From contig CAMHMZ010000024.1 of NCBI GenBank assembly GCA_946186375.1, positions 1-37,014 on the forward strand: 37,014 nucleotides of DNA, read 5' to 3'. The position numbers and the translations under genes are program-made. This stretch comes from an uncultured Clostridia bacterium. Its GTDB lineage: Bacteria > Bacillota > Clostridia > Oscillospirales > Oscillospiraceae. Positions 1 through 6,058 of this stretch are shown here, piece by piece (positions within the stretch are counted from its first letter, which is position 1; every line of letters starts with the position of its first letter). The notes under the pieces are model-generated. The model searched no databases, was not told the origin of the DNA, and saw nothing but the letters and a program-made list of their open reading frames with translations.

Positions 1-54
1 TTGGACCTAACTGGTGCTTTTGTTATCCTGCGCTATTTTGCAACGCGCCCTTTT

Positions 55-1365
55 TCACGGGAACCGCTTCTCCGCCTCGGTCACGTCGCCCTCGCGGTAG
101 GCATTGGTGTGTACGTCGATAAACTGTGCCTTGAGCTTGTCGTAGAGGATGCGCTGACTGGAATAGATGCCCGTGTAGCCCGAGAGCACATAGGCCAGCC
201 CGCAGCCGAGCGCGTAGAACAACAGCCCCTCCGCGCCGAAGAGCTCCACGGCCAGCACCATCGAGGCCATGGGGCAATTGACCGCCCCGCAGAAGACCGT
301 GATGAGCCCGATGGCCGCGGCAAAGCCCGCCGGGATGCCCAGCAGCGGTCCCGCGACGCAGCCGAAGCACGCGCCCACGAAGAAGCTCGGCACGACCTCG
401 CCGCCCTTGAAGCCGACGGCCAGCGTGAGCGAGGTGAAGACGATCTTCCAGAGAAAGGCCAGCGGCTGCGCCTGCCCCTGCTCCACGGCGGCGGTGATGA
501 GCGGCATGCCCGCGCCGTTATAGGCCGTGTTCCCCGGCAGCAGCGTGAGCGCCAGCAGCGCCGCGCCCCCGAGGAGCGCGCGCAGCCAGGGGTTCGGAAT
601 GTGCTTGTGGAGGTTTGCCTCCGTGTTGTGCAGCGCCCCGCAGAAGACGACCGACACGATGGCGCACAGTGCCGCGAGCCCCGCCACCTTCAGCAGCATC
701 AGCGCCGAGAGCGGGGGCACGGTCACGGCAAAGCGCGTGGGCGGCACGCCGAAGAGGAGCGACAGCCCGTAGGCCACGAGCGAGGCCATGAAGCAGGGCA
801 GAAAGGCCGCGTGATACAGCAGTCCCACGCTCACAACGCCCATGGCGAACACGGTCGCGCCCATGGGCGTGCCGAACAGGGCCGAGAAGAAGGCGGCCAT
901 GCCGGTCATCGTGGCGGTGCGCAGATCGCGGTCGTCCAGGCGCAGGAGCTTCCCCACGCCAAAGCCGATGGTGCCGCCCATCTGCAGCGCGGCGCCCTCG
1001 CGCCCGGCCGAGCCGCCGACCAGGTGCGTCAGCAGCGTCGTGAGGAAAATGGCGGGCAGCAGAGCGGGCTTGAGCCCGCGCCCGGACTGGATCTCCGCGA
1101 GGATGTTGTTGGTGCCCTGGCCCTCCACGCCGAAGAGCCGGTAGATGGCCACGGCCAGCAGACCCGCCGCGGGCAGCGTCCAGATCACCCAGGGAAAGCT
1201 CTCCCTGAGCCCCGTGGCGTATTCCACGCCCACATGAAAGGCCGTGCCCAGCAGCCCGCAGGGAAGCCCCACCAGCGTCGAGACCAGCAGCCACTTCAGC
1301 AGCGCCTTCGCGTAGAGCCCGAAGTGCAGCAGATACTGCCTGGCCCGCGCGAGCATCTTTTGCAT
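55..1365 (-). CDS. CLC-family anion channel/antiporter, possible fluoride-type
   Basis: A 436-residue polytopic membrane protein of the CLC chloride channel/antiporter family. The second CLC signature is intact (GREGAALQMGG, residues 121-131, with E123 as the expected gating glutamate). The third reads GGEVVP (321-326). The first signature, normally GSGIPE, is replaced by GQGTNN (82-87), so the central serine and the proline are absent. Departure from this motif together with retained GREG is what I associate with the fluoride/proton antiporter branch, but that assignment is an inference. No cytoplasmic CBS domains are present. The start is the ATG at 1365, preceded by a GGGAGATG ribosome site and its own promoter. 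The leader is only about 30 nt, too short for a fluoride riboswitch. No terminator is seen in the 54 bases downstream. Confidence 0.88.
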   Translation of the reverse strand: MQKMLARARQYLLHFGLYAKALLKWLLVSTLVGLPCGLLGTAFHVGVEYATGLRESFPWVIWTLPAAGLLAVAIYRLFGVEGQGTNNILAEIQSGRGLKPALLPAIFLTTLLTHLVGGSAGREGAALQMGGTIGFGVGKLLRLDDRDLRTATMTGMAAFFSALFGTPMGATVFAMGVVSVGLLYHAAFLPCFMASLVAYGLSLLFGVPPTRFAVTVPPLSALMLLKVAGLAALCAIVSVVFCGALHNTEANLHKHIPNPWLRALLGGAALLALTLLPGNTAYNGAGMPLITAAVEQGQAQPLAFLWKIVFTSLTLAVGFKGGEVVPSFFVGACFGCVAGPLLGIPAGFAAAIGLITVFCGAVNCPMASMVLAVELFGAEGLLFYALGCGLAYVLSGYTGIYSSQRILYDKLKAQFIDVHTNAYREGDVTEAEKRFP

Positions 1366-1397
1366 ATGCGTTCATCTCCCAAAAGAAAAACAAACGC

Positions 1398-1425
1398 ATT
1401 ATATCATCCAGACGCGAAAAAACAA
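1398..1425 (-). promoter_or_regulatory. sigma-A type promoter of the CLC gene
   Basis: On the minus strand, TTGTTT (1420-1425) and a perfect TATAAT (1398-1403) are separated by 16 bp. Transcription would start roughly 25 nt before the ATG at 1365. Confidence 0.65.
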
Positions 1426-1468
1426 GGGGGCGCGGCGGCTTGAAGCGAAAAAAGAGAAGAAACGGGCG

Positions 1469-2086
1469 TCAGAGCGCGTTTGCCTCCGCTTCGACGAGCG
1501 CGGCGGAGACCTCGTAGGCGATCTTCTCCACGGGCTTGCCGTCGATGAGCTTGATGTACGGGCGGCTCTGGAAGCGCCCGGTCAGGCGCAGCCTGTCACC
1601 CACGCGGCGCGCCGCGGTCTCCCGCGCCGTGCTGCCCCAGCAGATGCAGGGCAGATAATCCGAGCGCCCGCAGCGGCGGTTCACGGCCAGCAGCAGGTCG
1701 CAGACCTCGCGCCCGAGCGGCGTGCGGCGCAGCGTCGGCTCGCGGCAGAGCGTCCCATAGAGGAATACCTCGTCGCTGTCCGGCTCGTCGCAGAGACTGA
1801 TTTCCCGGGCAAAGACCGTGATGACGAGCCGCGGGCCCTCTCCGCGCCGGTTGTTGAAGGTGCGCAGTTCCCCCTCGACGAGGAGCTTGCCGCTCTCCGT
1901 GACCGGCGTCTCGGCCAGCTTCCGCCGGCGTACCAGCACCGGCAGCGTGTCACAAGCGCCGGAGAGGCGGCGCACCTCGAGCGGGAAACGGTAAAAGGCT
2001 TGCCCACGGCTCTCGTGCGAAAAGACCGGGGGCGCGGCGAGCGTGCCGCAGAGCCGGATGCGGTTGGTTTCCTTTGCCATGTCCAT
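1469..2086 (-). CDS. SSB-like protein with tandem OB folds
   Basis: A 205-residue protein related to single-stranded DNA-binding proteins. It appears to hold two OB-fold units: residues about 5-95 (opening with IRLCGTL) and about 105-195 (opening with VFLYGTLCREPTLRRTPLG). The second has the strand pattern of bacterial SSB, including the VGDRLRLTGRFQSR segment. The acidic C-terminal tail that SSB uses to recruit partners is missing; the protein ends AEANAL. This points to an accessory, not housekeeping, SSB. The frame stays open upstream, but that part looks like random GC-rich translation. The ATG at 2086 has an AAAGGACG ribosome site 7-8 nt away and begins the recognisable domain. It is convergent with nothing nearby and appears monocistronic. 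Confidence 0.72.
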   Translation of the reverse strand: MDMAKETNRIRLCGTLAAPPVFSHESRGQAFYRFPLEVRRLSGACDTLPVLVRRRKLAETPVTESGKLLVEGELRTFNNRRGEGPRLVITVFAREISLCDEPDSDEVFLYGTLCREPTLRRTPLGREVCDLLLAVNRRCGRSDYLPCICWGSTARETAARRVGDRLRLTGRFQSRPYIKLIDGKPVEKIAYEVSAALVEAEANAL

Positions 2087-2244
2087 GTTCGTTCCGTCCT
2101 TTTTCAGAGCTTTGCTCCAGTGTATTCCGGACCCGGACTTGATTATGCCGCGCGGAGGTTTATGCCGCGCGCCGTCGCTGCGGACGACGCCAAGGGTGCT
2201 TACAGCACAGTGCTCACGATCAAGATCAACTAAGCAGAGACCCG

Positions 2245-2277
2245 CAGCGGGACGGAGCGATCCGTCCCGCTGTTTTT
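2245..2277 (+). terminator. intrinsic terminator without an evident gene
   Basis: A perfect 12-bp stem (2245-2256 with 2261-2272) closes a GCGA tetraloop and is followed by TTTTT on the plus strand. No convincing plus-strand gene precedes it. A short open segment at about 2165-2233 ends in TVLTIKIN and a stop, which may be the tail of a decayed gene. It also insulates deoC from upstream transcription. Confidence 0.8.
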
Positions 2278-2288
2278 CTCCTTTGCTC

Positions 2289-2317
2289 TTGCAAGTCAGC
2301 CGCGGCGGCTGTATAAT
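2289..2317 (+). promoter_or_regulatory. deoC promoter
   Basis: TTGCAA (2289-2294) and TATAAT (2312-2317) with a 17-bp spacer. The leader is short and leads to an AAAGGAGC ribosome site before the ATG at 2351. Confidence 0.8.
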
Positions 2318-2350
2318 ACGATCACAATTATTGTATAAAGGAGCTTTACT

Positions 2351-3034
2351 ATGGAAATACAGGACATTCTCAGCAAATGCGACCACACCCTCCTGCGCGT
2401 CGACTGCACGAGCGAGGAGATCCGCGCCATCTGCGACCAGGGTATGAAATATCATTGCGCGAGCGTCTGCATCCCGCCCTGCCATGTGGCGGGCGCGCGC
2501 CGCTACGCCGGAGACCGGCTGAAGATCTGCACGGTCATCGGCTTCCCCAACGGCTATGCCACGTCGGCTGTCAAGGCCTTCGAGGCGGCCGACGCCATCA
2601 AGAACGGGGCCGACGAGATCGACATGGTCGTCAACCTCTCCATGGTCAAGGACGGCTGCTGGCAGGATGTTGAAAAGGACATCTGGGCCGTGCGCGAGGC
2701 GACGCGCGGCAGCGTGCTGAAGGTCATCATCGAGTGCTGCCTGCTCACCGAGGAGGAGAAGATCCGCCTGTGCAAGATCGTCTCCCAGTGCGGCTGCGAT
2801 TTCATCAAGACCTCCACGGGCTTTTCCAAGGGCGGCGCGACGCGCGAGGACGTGGCCCTGCTGCGTGAAAACGTGGCTGAGAGAGTGCAGGTCAAGGCCG
2901 CTGGCGGCATCGCCTCGCTGCAGGACGCGGAGGACTTCATCGCCCTCGGCGCGACCCGCCTCGGCACGAGCCGCATCGTCAAGCTCGCCATGGAGCTGGA
3001 GAAGGCGGAGGGCGCGCCGGAGGAAAACTACTGA
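2351..3034 (+). CDS. deoC: deoxyribose-phosphate aldolase
   Basis: Cytoplasmic class I aldolase that splits 2-deoxyribose 5-phosphate into glyceraldehyde 3-phosphate and acetaldehyde during deoxynucleoside catabolism. The 227 residues match the usual family length and form a TIM barrel. The Schiff-base lysine is K153 in FIKTSTGF. The partner acid is D91 in DEIDMVVN, and the second lysine is K182 in VKAAGGI. The GYATSAVKAFEA segment is also typical. The gene is monocistronic with its own strong promoter and AAAGGAG ribosome site. Other deo genes (deoA, deoB, deoD) are not adjacent. Confidence 0.96.
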   Translation: MEIQDILSKCDHTLLRVDCTSEEIRAICDQGMKYHCASVCIPPCHVAGARRYAGDRLKICTVIGFPNGYATSAVKAFEAADAIKNGADEIDMVVNLSMVKDGCWQDVEKDIWAVREATRGSVLKVIIECCLLTEEEKIRLCKIVSQCGCDFIKTSTGFSKGGATREDVALLRENVAERVQVKAAGGIASLQDAEDFIALGATRLGTSRIVKLAMELEKAEGAPEENY

Positions 3035-3097
3035 GGCAGTTTTCAGTTTTCAGTTCATATCCGGGTGTTTTTCCTGCATAAATTAGAGAGAAAATGC

Positions 3098-3126
3098 TTG
3101 ACAGACAGGCGTTTGTCTGTTATATT
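3098..3126 (+). promoter_or_regulatory. infC operon promoter with internal dyad
   Basis: Consensus TTGACA (3098-3103) and TATATT (3121-3126), spacer 17 bp. The spacer is almost entirely a 7-bp inverted repeat: ACAGACA (3101-3107) and TGTCTGT (3114-3120). Such a dyad across the spacer resembles a TetR-family operator; no cognate regulator is encoded nearby. Confidence 0.8.
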
Positions 3127-3132
3127 ACATGA

Positions 3133-3267
3133 GCTAAAACAAAGAAGGAACGGCATCCCCGTCCTCACCCGGCGGTCCCAGACCAGCCGCGGTCAATAAA
3201 AGCATGGCCCGCTTTTGGCGGGGAACGGTGTTTTTACGTGCGCGGATGCCAGGCATCCGCGCTTTTT
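3133..3267 (+). promoter_or_regulatory. ribosomal protein L20-type leader of infC-rpmI-rplT
   Basis: About 165 nt of untranslated leader precede infC. It holds GC-rich pairing segments, including CCCGCTTTTGGCGGG near 3208-3222, and ends in a terminator hairpin whose arms lie at 3240-3250 and 3252-3262, followed by TTTTT. In Firmicutes, L20 binds such leaders and promotes premature termination to repress its own operon. The position and architecture fit that class; the match to the covariance model was not tested. Confidence 0.62.
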
Positions 3268-3295
3268 ATGTGTGTTTTTTCGGAGGTGTTTGACC

Positions 3296-3889
3296 ATCGC
3301 AAGCCTGACCCATCAGATCAACGACGAGATCACCGATAAGGAAGTACGTCTTATCGGCAGCGACGGAGAGCAGCTTGGCATCATGTCGAGCGCGGCGGCG
3401 CTGCAGATCGCCGTCGAGCATGACATGGATCTGGTCAAGATCGCGCCGGGCTCCAATCCCCCGGTCTGCCGCATCATGGACTACGGCAAATACCGTTTCG
3501 AGCAGACCAAGAAGGAAAAAGAGGCCAAGAAGAACCAGCGTGTGATCGAGATCAAGGAGATCCGCATGTCTCCCGGCATCGACACCAACGACTTCAACAC
3601 GAAGCTGAAGAACGGACAGAAGTTCCTTTCCGACGGCGATCGTGTCAAGGTCAGCGTGCGCTTCCGCGGCCGCGAGATGGCGCATACCGACATCGGCGAG
3701 ACGCTGCTGAAGGAGTTTGCCGCCAAGTGCGCGGAGATCGCCAATCTGGACAAGGCGCCGAAGCTGGAAGGGCGCAATATGTCCATTTTCCTCTCCCCGA
3801 AGCCGCAGACCCCGCCGAAAAAACCCGCCAAACCCAAGACCCCGAAGGTCGAAGATCCCACCCCGGCCGAGCCGGAAACGAACGAGTAA
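3296..3889 (+). CDS. infC: translation initiation factor IF-3
   Basis: IF-3 binds the 30S subunit, blocks premature 50S joining and proofreads the start codon. The N-terminal domain (about 1-75) has the typical HQINDEIT...VRLIGSDGEQLGIM opening. The linker is lysine-rich (KKEKEAKKNQ), and the C-terminal domain carries EIKEIRMSPGIDTNDF. A proline-rich tail of about 30 residues follows. I place the start at ATC 3296 because GGAGG (3282-3286) lies 9 nt upstream. An in-frame TTG at 3290 is only 3 nt from it, and no ATG or GTG is in range. Non-AUG starts are a known autoregulatory feature of infC. It is first in an operon with rpmI and rplT. Confidence 0.92.
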   Translation: MASLTHQINDEITDKEVRLIGSDGEQLGIMSSAAALQIAVEHDMDLVKIAPGSNPPVCRIMDYGKYRFEQTKKEKEAKKNQRVIEIKEIRMSPGIDTNDFNTKLKNGQKFLSDGDRVKVSVRFRGREMAHTDIGETLLKEFAAKCAEIANLDKAPKLEGRNMSIFLSPKPQTPPKKPAKPKTPKVEDPTPAEPETNE

Positions 3890-3931
3890 ACCCACAGGAG
3901 ACCCCTGTCAAGTTACGGAAGGAGAAAAGTC

Positions 3932-4129
3932 ATGCCTAAACTGAAGACCCACAGCGGTTCCAAGAAGAGATTCAGTCTCACCAAGACCGGCAAGGTTAAG
4001 CGCGCCCACGCGTTCAAGAGCCATATCCTCACCAAGAAGGACACCAAGCGCTGCCGCCGTCTGCGTTCCGAGACCTATGCGGACAAGACGAACGAGGCCG
4101 CGATCAAGAAAATGATCCCTTACAAATAA
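3932..4129 (+). CDS. rpmI: 50S ribosomal protein L35
   Basis: A 65-residue, strongly basic protein of the large ribosomal subunit. It starts [13 protein letters not shown] and contains the family's [15 protein letters not shown] segment. An AGGAG ribosome site precedes the ATG. It lies 42 bp after infC and 30 bp before rplT, the standard operon order, and so falls under the same L20 leader control. Confidence 0.97.
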   Translation: MPKLKTHSGSKKRFSLTKTGKVKRAHAFKSHILTKKDTKRCRRLRSETYADKTNEAAIKKMIPYK

Positions 4130-4159
4130 GGGCTGCGAAGAGTATAGGAGGATAGACAA

Positions 4160-4510
4160 ATGGCAAGAGTTAAAGGCGCAATGATGACCCGCAAGCACAG
4201 AAACAAGGTGCTTGGTCTGGCGAAGGGCTACTGGGGCAACAAGTCCCGTCACTATAAGATGGCCAATCAGCAGCTGATGAAGTCCGGCCGCTACGCTTAC
4301 GTCGGCCGCAAGCAGAAGAAGAGAGACTTCCGTCAGCTCTGGATCACCCGTATCAGCGCCGCCTGCAAGATGAACGGAATGAACTATTCCACCTTCATGC
4401 ACGGCCTGAAGCTGGCCGGCGTGGACATGAACCGCAAGATGCTCTCCGAGACTGCGATCCACGATCCCGCCGCCTTCACCGCTCTCTGCGAGCTGGCGAA
4501 GAAGGCCTGA
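4160..4510 (+). CDS. rplT: 50S ribosomal protein L20
   Basis: A 116-residue 23S rRNA-binding assembly protein, full length. Diagnostic segments are [15 protein letters not shown] at the start, [16 protein letters not shown], and [14 protein letters not shown]. Besides its ribosomal role it is the expected repressor acting on the leader upstream of infC. It is last in the operon, with an AGGAGG ribosome site and a strong hairpin just downstream. Confidence 0.97.
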   Translation: MARVKGAMMTRKHRNKVLGLAKGYWGNKSRHYKMANQQLMKSGRYAYVGRKQKKRDFRQLWITRISAACKMNGMNYSTFMHGLKLAGVDMNRKMLSETAIHDPAAFTALCELAKKA

Positions 4511-4519
4511 ACAGCCTGA

Positions 4520-4560
4520 AAGATCCCGCCGCGAAAATCGCGGCGGGATCTTGACTTCTT
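4520..4560 (+). terminator. terminator after rplT
   Basis: A perfect 15-bp stem (4520-4534 with 4538-4552) closes an AAA loop and is followed by the T-rich TTGACTTCTT. The T-run is interrupted, but the stem is very stable and lies 10 bp after the rplT stop. Confidence 0.7.
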
Positions 4561-4588
4561 GGCAAAAAACGGCGAATAAATTTTGGCA

Positions 4589-4617
4589 TTGCCTTTTCTT
4601 CGAAAAGGGAGTAGAAT
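4589..4617 (+). promoter_or_regulatory. ATP synthase operon promoter
   Basis: TTGCCT (4589-4594) and TAGAAT (4612-4617), spacer 17 bp, between the rplT hairpin and atpB. It is the only reasonable promoter before the operon. Confidence 0.6.
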
Positions 4618-4653
4618 GCAGGTTATCCTTAGGGAAGGACGGGAGGTGATCGG

Positions 4654-5331
4654 ATGGAGGAGTCCAATCTGCTCTTTTCCATCGGGCCCTTGCAGGTGAC
4701 GAGCACCGTCGTCACCATGTGGGCCATCATCCTTGTGCTGGCGCTCGTGAGCTTTCTGGCCACGCGCCGGCTCAAAGAAGTGCCGGGACCGCTGCAGAAC
4801 GCGGCGGAAATGGCCGTAGACAGCCTGAGAAACTATTTCTCGGGGATTCTGGGGGAGAAGTACGCGCGGAAATATTTCCCGGTCTTCGCCACCTTCTTTA
4901 TCTTTATCATCGTGTCGAACTATTCCGGGATCCTGCCCGGAGCGGGCCATCTGAAGGGCTTTGCCGTGCCAACGGCCTGTCTGTCGGTGACGGCGGCGCT
5001 GGGCATCATCGCCTTCTTTACCACCCACGTCATCGGCATCCGGGAGAAGGGCTTCTGGCGCTATTTCAGGCACCTGTTCAGCTCCATGCCGCTGGTGCTG
5101 TTTTTCCTGGTGATCCTGGAGCAGTTCATCCGTCCCTTCTCGCTGGCGCTGCGTCTTTACGGCAACATGTACGGCGAAGAGATGGTCAGTGAAAAGCTCT
5201 ATGACATCTTCGCTATCGGCGCGCCGCTCATCATGAACGTGCTCAGCCTCATCTTCTGCCTGATCCAGGCGCTCGTGTTCACGATGCTGCTTTCGATCTA
5301 TGTGTCGGAAGCCGTGGAAGAGGAAGAATAA
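4654..5331 (+). CDS. atpB: F1Fo ATP synthase subunit a
   Basis: Membrane stator subunit that forms the two half-channels against the c ring. The 225-residue chain has five or six hydrophobic helices. The essential arginine is R167 in the helix reading PFSLALRLYGNMYGEE. The usual LRLFGNMxAGE motif is altered to LRLYGNMYGEE, which places two acidic residues after the second glycine. The start ATG is preceded by GGGAGGTGAT. It opens the operon; there is no atpI gene upstream. Confidence 0.95.
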   Translation: MEESNLLFSIGPLQVTSTVVTMWAIILVLALVSFLATRRLKEVPGPLQNAAEMAVDSLRNYFSGILGEKYARKYFPVFATFFIFIIVSNYSGILPGAGHLKGFAVPTACLSVTAALGIIAFFTTHVIGIREKGFWRYFRHLFSSMPLVLFFLVILEQFIRPFSLALRLYGNMYGEEMVSEKLYDIFAIGAPLIMNVLSLIFCLIQALVFTMLLSIYVSEAVEEEE

Positions 5332-5362
5332 ACAACATTATTATCATACGGAGGAAAACACT

Positions 5363-5590
5363 ATGAACACCGGACTTATCGCTATCGCAATTGGCATCGT
5401 TATGGCCTTCGGCATCTGCGGCCCCGCCTTCGCCCAGGGCATGACCGCCGCCAAGGCCATGGAGTCCATGGCCCGCCAGCCCGAGGCCGCGAAGGACATC
5501 CGCTCCTCGCTGATCCTCGCTCTGGGCCTCATGGAGGCTCTGACGATCTATGGCCTGCTGATCGCCTTCATGCTGGTCGGCAAGATCTGA
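5363..5590 (+). CDS. atpE: F1Fo ATP synthase subunit c
   Basis: A 75-residue hairpin of two membrane helices that oligomerises into the rotating c ring. The loop ARQPEA (37-42) contacts gamma and epsilon. The ion-binding carboxylate is E58 in LMEALTIYGL. In helix 1, P21 and Q25 have the same spacing as the Na+-ligating region of Ilyobacter-type c subunits, and Y63 is also kept. The Ser/Thr that normally follows the glutamate in Na+ enzymes is A59 here. Coupling ion is therefore uncertain, with H+ somewhat favoured. I chose the ATG at 5363 because GGAGGAAAACACT sits directly upstream; the open frame before it is not family sequence. Confidence 0.95.
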   Translation: MNTGLIAIAIGIVMAFGICGPAFAQGMTAAKAMESMARQPEAAKDIRSSLILALGLMEALTIYGLLIAFMLVGKI

Positions 5591-5600
5591 GGTCACGCCG

Positions 5601-6053
5601 ATGCTGACGATCAATCCATCGGAACTGATCTGGGCGGTCATCAGCTTTTTCGTGCTTCTGTTTTTGCTCAAGCGCTTCCTCTACACGCCGCTGACACGCT
5701 TCATGGACGAGCGCAGTGCGCGCGTGCAGGCCGGGCTTGACGAGCGCCGCCATATGGACGAGACGCTTGAGGAAAACGCCCGCCGTCTGGAGGAGCTCGA
5801 GCAGCAGCAGCGGCAGGAGGCCCGAGGCCTTCTGGACGAGCAGCGGCAGTCAGACGACCGGCGCCGCGCCGAGAGCGTGAGCCGGGCCCGGCAGCAGGCC
5901 GCCGAGACGGAGGCCGAGGCGCGCCGGGAGGCCGACGAGCTGCGCCGCAGCACGGAGCGGGAGCTGTCCCGCCGCCGCGAGGCGCTGGGGCTCGACCTGG
6001 CCGAGCGTCTGCTGGACGCTGACGCACCGCTGAGCGGAAAAGAATCGAGGTGA
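5601..6053 (+). CDS. atpF: F1Fo ATP synthase subunit b
   Basis: Peripheral stalk subunit of 150 residues. One N-terminal membrane helix (about 8-27, [20 protein letters not shown]) is followed by a long, extremely charged, Arg/Glu-rich coiled coil. It is near the normal family length. It ends 4 nt into the next gene (GTGA overlap) but the preferred start of that gene is 6 nt beyond. A second b-like domain opens the following fusion gene, so the stalk may be a b/b' heterodimer. Confidence 0.92.
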   Translation: MLTINPSELIWAVISFFVLLFLLKRFLYTPLTRFMDERSARVQAGLDERRHMDETLEENARRLEELEQQQRQEARGLLDEQRQSDDRRRAESVSRARQQAAETEAEARREADELRRSTERELSRRREALGLDLAERLLDADAPLSGKESR

Positions 6054-6058
6054 GCCCC

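Noticed and set aside
1366-1420. Fluoride riboswitch before the CLC gene
   Set aside because: Promoter-to-start distance leaves only about 30 nt and no aptamer-like sequence is seen.
1-1443. Long plus-strand open frame opposite the CLC gene
   Set aside because: Low-complexity H/R/E/G-rich translation without domains; the minus strand encodes a clear transporter.
2087-2485. Upstream extension of the SSB-like gene
   Set aside because: It crosses the deoC promoter and terminator and is not SSB-like; a good ribosome site supports ATG 2086.
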